Assembly: GCA_947472645.1 (NCBI GenBank)
Contig: CANJBQ010000012.1
Location: 1-64,000 of the forward strand
Origin: Burkholderiaceae bacterium
Lineage (GTDB): Bacteria; Pseudomonadota; Gammaproteobacteria; Burkholderiales; Burkholderiaceae
Direction: 5' to 3'
Length of the DNA stretch: 64,000 bases
The position numbers were made by a program, and so were the translations under genes. The notes under the pieces were generated by a model. That model saw only the letters and a list, made by a program, of their open reading frames with translations. It did no database searches and had not been told where the DNA came from. Positions 34,787 to 42,630 of the stretch are shown here, in pieces (positions within the stretch are counted from its first letter, which is position 1; each line of letters starts with the position of its first letter).

Positions 34787-36166
34787 TCAAGCAGTAGGTG
34801 GTAACTGACGATGCCAAAGTGTTTGGCTCTGATAAGCATTCGCAATTCGTAAGAGAACCTCTTCAGAAAACGCTTTTCCTACCAATTGGAAGCCAACTGG
34901 CATCTTCCGTGATGAAAATCCCCCCGGCACGCTAATCGATGGAAAACCTAAATAATTAATACCCTTTGTGACGTGAGTAATTTTTCCTACACCCTTTAAA
35001 ACTTCATCCAAGGTACCGCGAGTACTCTCTTCTATAGATGGTGTATGCACCTGTATGGTTGGTATGAACATCACATCACAATGTGCAAATACTTGATCAT
35101 CAAATTGAGCTTGATACCTTTTGATCTGCGTAAGTGCATTTTGATACTCTTCATTAGAGTACTGATAACCAGCTTCAATTCTAGCTCTGACTTGATCTGC
35201 ATACGCATCCGGTGATTGCTTCAGCCACTCATGGTGAACTTGTAAAGATTCAACCCCCATTAAGATTCCCATCATTTGATTAATGGGCGCCATCTCAGGA
35301 TTATCCAATTCCACAATTTCAATACCTAAACTTTTAAATACAGCAACATTTTCTAAGAGGACTTTTTCAATCTCTGAATCAACTCCCTCCCAATAATAAT
35401 GCTTAGGTATCCCAATCCGCATCGCTTTTACTGGCTCTTTTAAACTGAGCTCATAATCAGTCTGTTGATTCATTAATACGGTGAGCATCCTTGCACAATC
35501 GCGTGCATTTTGAGCAATAGGTCCAACACAGTCCAGAGTGTGCGCTAACGGAAAAACTCTCTCCGCACTCACCAAGTTACGAGTTGGCTTTAATCCCGTA
35601 ACACCACACATGGTCGATGGATGACGAATCGATCCTCCAGTGTCACTTCCAATCGCACCAAAAACCATGCGGGCACTGACTGTAATGGCAGAGCCACTCG
35701 AAGAACCACCACAAACCATGAGCTCATTCCATGGGTTTTTGGCGTGTCCATAATACTGATTAAATCCCGTTGGCCCCATCGCAAATTCAGTCATGTGCAA
35801 TGACCCTGTATAGACCTGTCCTGCAGCTTCAAAATAGTCCATGACAACTGAGCTTTTTTCAGGAACATGGTTTTTCAAGATTTTGGATCCGATATGTGCA
35901 GTTCTACCTGCCATAAAGATCAAATCTTTATGGGCAAGAGGAACACCATGCAAAAGACCTAAAGGACGATGATGCGCTTGCAAATCATCAAGAACTAAAG
36001 CACGCTTTAAAGCACTCTCTTCGTCAAGTCGAAATACCGCATTGAGTTGCCCACCAATCCGTTTTAAGCGCTCAATGGACCATTGCGTGAGTTCATAAGA
36101 ACTAATTTGACGACTTTTTACTGCATCAACAGCCGTGCATAAATCCCAATGCAAAATATCATTCAT
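34787..36166 (-). CDS. Amidase signature family amidohydrolase
   Basis: Amidase of 459 residues that hydrolyses a carboxamide. The Ser-cisSer-Lys triad is complete: Lys80 in PLAHKDLIF, cis-Ser155 in CGGSSSGSA and nucleophile Ser179 in GSDTGGSIRHP. Length and motifs resemble GatA-like amidases and allophanate or malonamide hydrolases. No GatB or GatC is nearby, so a catabolic role is favoured over tRNA amidation. It follows the polysaccharide-deacetylase-like gene by 3 bp. Confidence 0.9.
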   Translation of the reverse strand: MNDILHWDLCTAVDAVKSRQISSYELTQWSIERLKRIGGQLNAVFRLDEESALKRALVLDDLQAHHRPLGLLHGVPLAHKDLIFMAGRTAHIGSKILKNHVPEKSSVVMDYFEAAGQVYTGSLHMTEFAMGPTGFNQYYGHAKNPWNELMVCGGSSSGSAITVSARMVFGAIGSDTGGSIRHPSTMCGVTGLKPTRNLVSAERVFPLAHTLDCVGPIAQNARDCARMLTVLMNQQTDYELSLKEPVKAMRIGIPKHYYWEGVDSEIEKVLLENVAVFKSLGIEIVELDNPEMAPINQMMGILMGVESLQVHHEWLKQSPDAYADQVRARIEAGYQYSNEEYQNALTQIKRYQAQFDDQVFAHCDVMFIPTIQVHTPSIEESTRGTLDEVLKGVGKITHVTKGINYLGFPSISVPGGFSSRKMPVGFQLVGKAFSEEVLLRIANAYQSQTLWHRQLPPTA

Positions 36167-36169
36167 GAT

Positions 36170-37051
36170 TTATTTCTCTGGATAAGCTTCGTTGTACCAC
36201 TCATAAATTTCTTCCCCAGTCATATGGATGACGTCTGCGTGACGGTTAATATGCTCATAAACTTTTTTCAAATAAGCAATTCTAAAAGGCATTCCACTAA
36301 TGTAAGGATGTATGGCAATCGATAAGATCTTCGGACGTTCATTGGCCTCTTCATAATATTGATCAAATGTGTCGATACATTTTTGTGTCCAATAATTTGC
36401 TTCATGATGTTGAACAATCATCATTGGAATATCATTATTTTCAACAGTATAAGGTAATGTGACTAATGATCCGTGCTCTGTTTTGACTCTGGTAGGTTCA
36501 TCATCATACGGAAAATCACCAACATACTTAACGCCCGCTTTGGCCAGCAAGTCAGGGGTTTCGAAGGTTTGCGTCAGTCCGGGGCCTAACCAACCCACGG
36601 GCCGTTTACCCGTAAATTTTTCAATTGTATCCATCGATTTAGCGATCATTTCTGCTTGATTCTCGACTTTATGAATAGGCATCTGTTCATAAGAGTGCCC
36701 CATAAATTCCCAGCCTGCATCTAGGCAAGCTTGAGCAACTCTTGGGTAATCAATACAAACACGTGCATTCAGTGCCAACGTCGGCTTGATATTGAGTGAG
36801 TCATATAAGCTTTTAAACCGCCAAAAACCTACTCGCATCCCGTACTCATGCCATGCCCAATTTGGCACATCAGGGAGTAATGGCACACCTGTTGGCGCAG
36901 GAATCACTTGACGCGCCATGGGTCTAGAGATGTCCCAAACTTCTAAATTGACAATACTCCAAATGATCACTTTTGCTTTTTTCGGAAACTTCAGCGGCGG
37001 ACGATCAACAATTGCTGAAAAAGTGGTTCTCTCTGTAGGTGACATGGGCAT
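36170..37051 (-). CDS. Polysaccharide deacetylase-like protein, PuuE/allantoinase type
   Basis: NodB-homology protein of 293 residues most like the PuuE subgroup. It has VIIWSIVNLEVWD near the N-terminus, then WHEYGMRVGFWR, the His motif MGHSYEQMP, GPGLTQTFETPDLL and LSIAIHPYISGMP. PuuE is a cofactor-independent allantoinase, and related proteins act on other cyclic amides or N-acyl compounds. The adjacent amidase supports a role in breaking down an amide- or ureide-type compound. True polysaccharide deacetylation is less likely because the usual metal-binding Asp pair is not seen. Confidence 0.8.
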   Translation of the reverse strand: MPMSPTERTTFSAIVDRPPLKFPKKAKVIIWSIVNLEVWDISRPMARQVIPAPTGVPLLPDVPNWAWHEYGMRVGFWRFKSLYDSLNIKPTLALNARVCIDYPRVAQACLDAGWEFMGHSYEQMPIHKVENQAEMIAKSMDTIEKFTGKRPVGWLGPGLTQTFETPDLLAKAGVKYVGDFPYDDEPTRVKTEHGSLVTLPYTVENNDIPMMIVQHHEANYWTQKCIDTFDQYYEEANERPKILSIAIHPYISGMPFRIAYLKKVYEHINRHADVIHMTGEEIYEWYNEAYPEK

Positions 37052-37062
37052 GATTCGGCTTC

Positions 37063-37740
37063 CTATTTTGTGGATATGTTAAATGTTTTAAAACCAGTTT
37101 GAATGATTTGTGAGAGCGTACAGTATAAAAAACGTGCGCCTTGTGAAGCTAATTTTTCCTGCGTACTAGGCAAACCTGGAAGCCCCCAAAGCCTCTGATA
37201 CTTTTGTAATTCCTGGATGACGCCATCAACCGCTTGCCATAAGGACTCTACTTCAAGATCCCCCTTAAACCCCATACTATGCGAAAGATCATTGGGGCCA
37301 ATCAAAAAACTATTGACAGCAGTTGAATTCGCCATCTTGGTGATATTCTTGACAGCTGTCTGAGACTCAATTTGAGCAATACTCATGAATTTTTCAGGCT
37401 GACCTTTACTGACATAATCAATAATTTGAGCAATCTGCTCTAACTCTTCAACAGTGTCCGTATGTGGCACAACAATGCCATCAATCCCTCGGTCAAGGTA
37501 ACGAATCAATACCTCTGGTTGCTTGGACTCACTCCTGAGCATCGTGAACATGCCATGATTTTTAGCACTTCTAACCATCGGCCCAATACTTTCTATACCA
37601 ATAGCAGTCCGCTCACAATCAATGAACAAGCACTTTGCCCCTTCAGTTGCTAGCATGTCAATAGTATCGAGTGAGGGGCCACCAACATTAATTGCCCAAG
37701 TCAAGTGATGAGATGACAAGTGCTTAAATAAAGAATTCAT
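37063..37740 (-). CDS. HpcH/HpaI-family aldolase-like protein, catalytic His replaced
   Basis: TIM-barrel protein of 225 residues in the HpcH/HpaI aldolase/citrate lyase family. The metal-binding Glu (IAQIESQTAV) and Asp (IGPNDLSHSMG) and the substrate-binding Arg (TMLRSES) are conserved. The position of the catalytic His of HpaI (DGEHAP) reads DCERTA here, so Arg44 replaces it. It may catalyse a different reaction or be impaired. A strong hairpin lies 20 bp before the start, and the ribosome binding site is weak. It begins the run aldolase, deacetylase, amidase, GFA. Confidence 0.82.
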   Translation of the reverse strand: MNSLFKHLSSHHLTWAINVGGPSLDTIDMLATEGAKCLFIDCERTAIGIESIGPMVRSAKNHGMFTMLRSESKQPEVLIRYLDRGIDGIVVPHTDTVEELEQIAQIIDYVSKGQPEKFMSIAQIESQTAVKNITKMANSTAVNSFLIGPNDLSHSMGFKGDLEVESLWQAVDGVIQELQKYQRLWGLPGLPSTQEKLASQGARFLYCTLSQIIQTGFKTFNISTK

Positions 37741-37760
37741 AAATTTTCACTAAAAATTAA

Positions 37761-37794
37761 ATACCTCACAAAGATATATTACTTTGTGAGGTAT
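37761..37794 (-). terminator. Strong 13-bp hairpin terminator after iorB-like gene
   Basis: A perfect 13-bp inverted repeat (ATACCTCACAAAG and its complement, 8-nt loop) lies 23 bp after the stop of the molybdenum dehydrogenase gene. On the minus strand it is followed by TTAATTTTTAG, a fair U-tract. It should end the iorAB-type transcript. Because it sits 20 bp before the aldolase ATG it could also act as an attenuator for that gene. Confidence 0.7.
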
Positions 37795-37816
37795 TAGATT
37801 ACACCATTAAAACAAA

Positions 37817-40102
37817 TTAGACCATTAATGGCTTAATCCGCTGGGGTGAAAGAGGGTATTGACGAATACGCACTTGGGTCGCATTGAATACAGCGTTAGC
37901 AATTGCAGCAGGCAATGACACCAACCCCGGCTCAGCAACACCACCTGAAGGTTTATCAGGGCGGTTAAGTAGGACAATATCTACTTTACCAGGGACATCC
38001 TTCATGGAAGCGATTCGATAAGTATTCCAGTCAACACTCAATACCCGATTATCATCAAAAGTGACTTCCTCGTATAAGGCACGACTAATCCCTTGCATAA
38101 TTTGCCCCTCAAGCGAAGCACGAACTCCTGATGGATTTATCACTAATCCACAATCCATTCCAACCACAATGCGCTTCACCCAAACTCGACCCGTCGCTTT
38201 ATTGACTTCAACTTCACAAGCAACCGCAGCAAAGGATTGATAACCGGTATATAAGGCAAACCCACGCCCGGTAGAAATCTTTCCAGTTGTAGTGGGTTTG
38301 TAATTACTATCCCAACCAAATTTCTTAGTAACCGCCTCTAAAATATCTTTTTCCCGAGGATCTTGAATATGCTTTAATCGAAATGCTACGGGATCCATTT
38401 GACTCGCTAAAGCCACTTCATCCGCAAAACACTCCTGCGCAAATCGGGTTTGCATCTCTTGAGGAGCACGCAAATGGGCTGTTCTCATGGGAGAAGCTTG
38501 CTCAACATAAGGCGCAACCGTTTCCCACCAATGCACATGATTCGGAAATTTATAAGTTTCCTCTGGGATATTAAAATTAAAAGCTGTCCATTTTTTGTGA
38601 CCAGTTTGCATACCAACTAAAGTATGTTCAGGGCTTTCGGCATTAAATTTAATATCCCAACCGTTAAAACCTTTAGCCTTAAATAACCAAGCAGTCACAT
38701 TGTTTTTATCATCCAAGCCCGCTTTCATACTCATGATCGCAGCCGGTGCTTTTGGACCCCAAGCCGTCCCCTCTTCTCGAGACCACTGCACACGAACAGG
38801 GCGACCATACTCCTGAGATAGTAAAGCAGCTTCATAAGGAGCTTCATCAGCATCACTGCGGCCATATGATCCGGCACCATGCATCCATTTGGCCTGCACA
38901 TTAGCAGGATCAACTTTTAATAACTTAGCGATACCTTGTCTTTGAAAATGTGGTTTTTGGGTATCCGTCCAAATTTGAACGCTATCTGCCTTAACATCAA
39001 CCACACCACAAGAAGGAGCAATTCGAGCATGCGTCTGAAAGGGCGCGAAATATTCTGCTTCAATCACTTTGGTGGAAGTTTTTAACGCTGCATTGGTTGG
39101 CTCTACGTTGTAATCTTTTTTACCAAAAAACATCGGTACGGCATTCACAAAAGTTGGAGTAGCATTTTTGATGTAATCAAACACTTTCTTATCCCCGCCT
39201 TGAAGGGGTCGAAATTCTTTTGTCCAAACGACTTTTAACATGCGCGCAGCTTTTACTGCGTCCCATTCATTTTCAGCAACAACTGCAATAAAGTTATCTT
39301 TTTTGAAAACCTTCACACCAGGTATAGATGAAACCGACTTCTCGTCAACGGAGATCGGTGTCGCTCCTGCCTGGGGTGGCCGAATTGCGCGACCATGTAA
39401 AAGGTTATCTGGTCGAATATGCGCAGTGAAATGTTCAGCGCCAATCACTTTATCTTTAATGTCACGGCGCGGGGCATCTTTACCAACAATAGTGTATTCA
39501 CTTGGATTTTTCGGTTTAGCAAGGCCTATCACATTGAGGTCATTGCCAATCTTTTTATTCCACTCTAAATTAGTGGCAAAGTTTTTATCACCCACGAGTT
39601 GTGCATACGTTACTGATTGACTTGGATTTCCCTTAACAAAGACTTTACCGTCGACTACTTGTAAATTATCTGGTGTTGTATTTAACTCTTTTGCGGCCAG
39701 GTCAACTAAAACTCTTCTCGCTTCAGCTGCCGCATTGCGAATCGGGATTGCGCCTTGCCGAACTCCAGAACTCGCACTTCCACCACCTTGATTAGCTGAA
39801 GATTTAGTATCTCCTAACAAGACGAGAACTTTTGCAAGCGAAACATCTAACTCTTCGGCGGCAACTTGAGCATAAGCTACGTCAAGGCCTTGACCACAAT
39901 CCATCTTGCCAGAATTAATCGTGACTAATCCATCTCGACCAATCTTAATCCACGTATCGAGCGCAGAGGGATCAGGACCGAGCAATTTAGGAGCAACCGC
40001 TTGCGCCGCCGCATCCAAGATGGGATAAACTCCAGAGAATCCTACGACCAAAGCTCCTGAGCTTTGTAAAAATTCGCGTCGTGTAATATGTGTCGAGCTC
40101 AT
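37817..40102 (-). CDS. IorB-type molybdopterin dehydrogenase large subunit, Tat-exported
   Basis: Catalytic subunit of the isoquinoline 1-oxidoreductase/aldehyde dehydrogenase family of xanthine oxidoreductases, 761 residues. The N-terminus is a twin-arginine signal (Arg8-Arg9 in THITRREFLQS) with a hydrophobic stretch ending near residue 35, so the folded enzyme is exported. Family segments include KMDCGQGLDVAYAQVAAEEL, GSASSGVRQGAI, HGAGSYGRSDADEAPYEA and, near the end, SGGVAEPGLVSLPAAIANAV with the likely catalytic Glu. It follows the small subunit gene by 10 bp. Substrates in this family are N-heterocycles or aldehydes; which one is unknown. Confidence 0.9.
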   Translation of the reverse strand: MSSTHITRREFLQSSGALVVGFSGVYPILDAAAQAVAPKLLGPDPSALDTWIKIGRDGLVTINSGKMDCGQGLDVAYAQVAAEELDVSLAKVLVLLGDTKSSANQGGGSASSGVRQGAIPIRNAAAEARRVLVDLAAKELNTTPDNLQVVDGKVFVKGNPSQSVTYAQLVGDKNFATNLEWNKKIGNDLNVIGLAKPKNPSEYTIVGKDAPRRDIKDKVIGAEHFTAHIRPDNLLHGRAIRPPQAGATPISVDEKSVSSIPGVKVFKKDNFIAVVAENEWDAVKAARMLKVVWTKEFRPLQGGDKKVFDYIKNATPTFVNAVPMFFGKKDYNVEPTNAALKTSTKVIEAEYFAPFQTHARIAPSCGVVDVKADSVQIWTDTQKPHFQRQGIAKLLKVDPANVQAKWMHGAGSYGRSDADEAPYEAALLSQEYGRPVRVQWSREEGTAWGPKAPAAIMSMKAGLDDKNNVTAWLFKAKGFNGWDIKFNAESPEHTLVGMQTGHKKWTAFNFNIPEETYKFPNHVHWWETVAPYVEQASPMRTAHLRAPQEMQTRFAQECFADEVALASQMDPVAFRLKHIQDPREKDILEAVTKKFGWDSNYKPTTTGKISTGRGFALYTGYQSFAAVACEVEVNKATGRVWVKRIVVGMDCGLVINPSGVRASLEGQIMQGISRALYEEVTFDDNRVLSVDWNTYRIASMKDVPGKVDIVLLNRPDKPSGGVAEPGLVSLPAAIANAVFNATQVRIRQYPLSPQRIKPLMV

Positions 40103-40112
40103 TATTTTCCCC

Positions 40113-40586
40113 TTAAGCTTTCATGGTTTCACGAGCTTTTTTGACAGCTCTCAAAATAGCAATATGTGTGCCACAACGACATTGCAAATTATCTAAACCA
40201 CTCACAATTTGCTCATCAGTAGCGCGTGGATTTTTTTCTAAAAGTGCAATCGATTGCATAATCCAACCATTGGCGCAATATCCACACTGCGAGGCCTGCT
40301 CTTCAATAAAAGCAGTTTGCATAGGATGAAGTTGATCGCCTTTAGCAAGGCCATCAAGTGTACGAATCGTAAAATTGGAATTCGCTACTGAACTCGTTGG
40401 TGTCACGCATGAACGTACCGCTTGATTGTTAACCAACACCGTACAGGTTCCACATTGAGCGAGCCCACAACCGAATCTAGGACCTTTCAATTTGAGTTGA
40501 TCAGTTAATGTATACAGTAGAGGTTGGTCTGCAGGCACATCAACTTCTCGTTTGGTGCCGTCGATTTGCAAAGTGTACTTTGGCAT
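40113..40586 (-). CDS. IorA-type [2Fe-2S] small subunit
   Basis: Iron-sulfur subunit of 157 residues with both clusters. The plant-ferredoxin half has GCGLAQCGTCTVLV and VRSC; the second half has QCGYCANGWIMQ and LQCRCGTH. There is no signal peptide; it is expected to be co-exported with the Tat-targeted large subunit. Two-subunit enzymes of this type pass electrons to a cytochrome c, often encoded nearby, but none is seen here. A good ribosome binding site (AGGAGAC) precedes the ATG. Confidence 0.93.
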   Translation of the reverse strand: MPKYTLQIDGTKREVDVPADQPLLYTLTDQLKLKGPRFGCGLAQCGTCTVLVNNQAVRSCVTPTSSVANSNFTIRTLDGLAKGDQLHPMQTAFIEEQASQCGYCANGWIMQSIALLEKNPRATDEQIVSGLDNLQCRCGTHIAILRAVKKARETMKA

Positions 40587-40650
40587 ATTGTCTCCTAACT
40601 AAAATGGTATTTTCTTTTATATGATACTAATAAATATTAATCATAATGCT

Positions 40651-41526
40651 TTATGCCACAGGTAAATATTTTGCCAGCCATAGGGTAATTACTGACTCTA
40701 CCCGAGGATCAGCTTCTCCCATCATAAAATGCTCTACATCATCAAAGAGATGTAATTCAGTAGGTTTTTTGGCTTTTTTAAACATCTCAATTGACTCCGA
40801 GGTCGGCGTCACTGAATCAATCGCAGCATGTAATAGTAATAATGGTCGTGGCGCCAAAGCAGCCAACTTCGTTTCCGGCATAAAGTCAAAAATACTTTGT
40901 GCTGTATCGACTGAAAAATCCATCACTGAATTACTTGGCAATCCCTGGCGTAAGTGCGGCGGAATCGGAACAATATCAAATCTAGATACCATCATGGGTT
41001 TGCCATGTTCGGCTCGGTAAGCCTTACCTTGGGCTAACATATTTTTAAATTTAATCCATGCCTCTTGTCCAGGGTGTTGACCTTGTAATTTACGATCACC
41101 ATTTCCCCATCCTCCAGCACAAATTACCGCGGCAACCCTTGGATCATCTCCCCCAGTATAAATAGAGACCGCCCCTCCAAAACTTGATCCAGATAAGCCA
41201 ATTTTTTGTGGGTTAATCTCAGGACGTTTCTCAAGATAAGTAATCACATCTTTCGTATTTTTCACTTGATCTTCACACAAAACCATCCCAGGAAGACCAC
41301 CACTAAGTCCGCAAGATTGCATATCAAAACGCAATGCAAAATACCCCAAACGTGTGTATAAGTCACAAGGAACTTTAACGTTAGCACCGTCTTTATTCGA
41401 TCCAAAACCATGTAAAACAGCAATACAAGGATATTTTTTACCCTCAATGTAGTCAACTGGGTAATGTAAAACGGCGGAGAGTTCTATGCCATTCGAGGGA
41501 ATTAAAAGATTTTGTTGCATAGTCAA
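40651..41526 (-). CDS. Alpha/beta hydrolase, dienelactone hydrolase-like
   Basis: Serine hydrolase of 291 residues. The nucleophile elbow is GLSGSSFGGAVS and a C-terminal His lies in VEHFMMGEAD; a likely acid is in HAAIDSVTPT. The N-terminal segment with AVLHGFGSNKDGAN forms the oxyanion region. Similar proteins act on esters or acyl-peptides; no substrate can be assigned. It lies 64 bp downstream of the iorA-type gene and is divergent from the Bug gene at 41639, separated by 112 bp. Confidence 0.8.
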   Translation of the reverse strand: MTMQQNLLIPSNGIELSAVLHYPVDYIEGKKYPCIAVLHGFGSNKDGANVKVPCDLYTRLGYFALRFDMQSCGLSGGLPGMVLCEDQVKNTKDVITYLEKRPEINPQKIGLSGSSFGGAVSIYTGGDDPRVAAVICAGGWGNGDRKLQGQHPGQEAWIKFKNMLAQGKAYRAEHGKPMMVSRFDIVPIPPHLRQGLPSNSVMDFSVDTAQSIFDFMPETKLAALAPRPLLLLHAAIDSVTPTSESIEMFKKAKKPTELHLFDDVEHFMMGEADPRVESVITLWLAKYLPVA

Positions 41527-41638
41527 GTCTCCTTATGTAATGATACAAATCTTAATACAAAAAACATGGCGCTCGAATAATTCAATCATTTTGATGCCAA
41601 ATTGTTTGAATCACATCGTCAAACGGGACTTTATCATT

Positions 41639-42601
41639 ATGAGAATCATCCAGTGTGCGTTGATCAGCTTATTATTGTTCACGACTCTGACTTCCTATAG
41701 TCAAGAGTACCCATCAAGACCTATCAAAATTATTCAGCCATTAGGTGTTGGTACTCCTGCAGATCTTTTTTCTCGGGCAATTGCTCAACAGCTTTCAGAA
41801 AAATTTGGTCATGCAGTCATCGTCGAAAATAAAGTTGGTGCTAACGGACTGATTGGGATGGATGCCTGTGCAAAAGCGGCGCCCGATGGATATACGATCT
41901 GCGTACCCAGCTTTAGTCAAGTCTCCTTAAACCCAGTAGTTTATCCCAACATCCCCTATGAACCTTTGAAAGATTTAGCGCCTGTTGTTTTCGTTGGTTT
42001 TATCACCTCTTCTATCTCGGTTAACTCTACTTTACCTGCTCTCTCCATTAAAGAACTCGTCGAATTAGCTAAGGCTAAACCAGAGTCCATCAATTGGAGT
42101 TCTTGGGGAGTTGGTAGCTTTTCACATCTTTATATGTCTTGGTTAGAAAGTACTACAGGTGCAAAATTTAAACACATCCCCTTTAAAACGATTGATCAGG
42201 CATTAACCGCGACACTTGCTGGTGAAACACAAGTATTTATGAATACTCCAGGACTTGTATTGCCTCATGTGAAATCAGGAAAACTAAGAATCCTGGCCAT
42301 CGCAGGACCCAAACGATCGCCACTGCTAGACGCTCCAACGCTAAAAGAGCAAGGCTATAACGCAGACTTTTTAAGTTGGATTGGAGTGACTGTTCCAACA
42401 GGAACACCTAAAGATATTATTCAAAAACTCAACGTGGAAATGAATAAAGCTATCACAGATTCAAAATTTGTAGAAAGAGTCTTGACGCCAGCCTCCGTAG
42501 AAGCTGTCGGTGGAACACCTGAAGAGTTCGGTGCCTTCATGAAATCAGATCGTGAAGTTGCTACTAAGCTGGCTAAAATTGCAAAAATTACATTTAACTA
42601 A
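41639..42601 (+). CDS. Bug-family tripartite tricarboxylate receptor
   Basis: TctC/Bug-type receptor of 320 residues. The frame is open from 41486, but ATG at 41639 gives a clean signal peptide (MRIIQCALISLLLFTTLTSY) directly before SQEYPSRPIKIIQPLG. Family motifs IVENKVGANGLIG and APTLKEQGYNADFL are present. The usual PxGP/PGG phosphate-like loop reads PLGVGTPADL, a divergence from most Bug proteins. Divergent from the alpha/beta hydrolase gene; no tctAB partner is seen. Confidence 0.9.
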   Translation: MRIIQCALISLLLFTTLTSYSQEYPSRPIKIIQPLGVGTPADLFSRAIAQQLSEKFGHAVIVENKVGANGLIGMDACAKAAPDGYTICVPSFSQVSLNPVVYPNIPYEPLKDLAPVVFVGFITSSISVNSTLPALSIKELVELAKAKPESINWSSWGVGSFSHLYMSWLESTTGAKFKHIPFKTIDQALTATLAGETQVFMNTPGLVLPHVKSGKLRILAIAGPKRSPLLDAPTLKEQGYNADFLSWIGVTVPTGTPKDIIQKLNVEMNKAITDSKFVERVLTPASVEAVGGTPEEFGAFMKSDREVATKLAKIAKITFN

Positions 42602-42630
42602 TAAAAACATATCTCATTACGGATCCTTAA

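Noticed and set aside
41486-41638. 51-residue N-terminal extension of the third Bug receptor
   Set aside because: It would place the signal peptide internally and overlaps the start of the divergent hydrolase gene; ATG 41639 is better.
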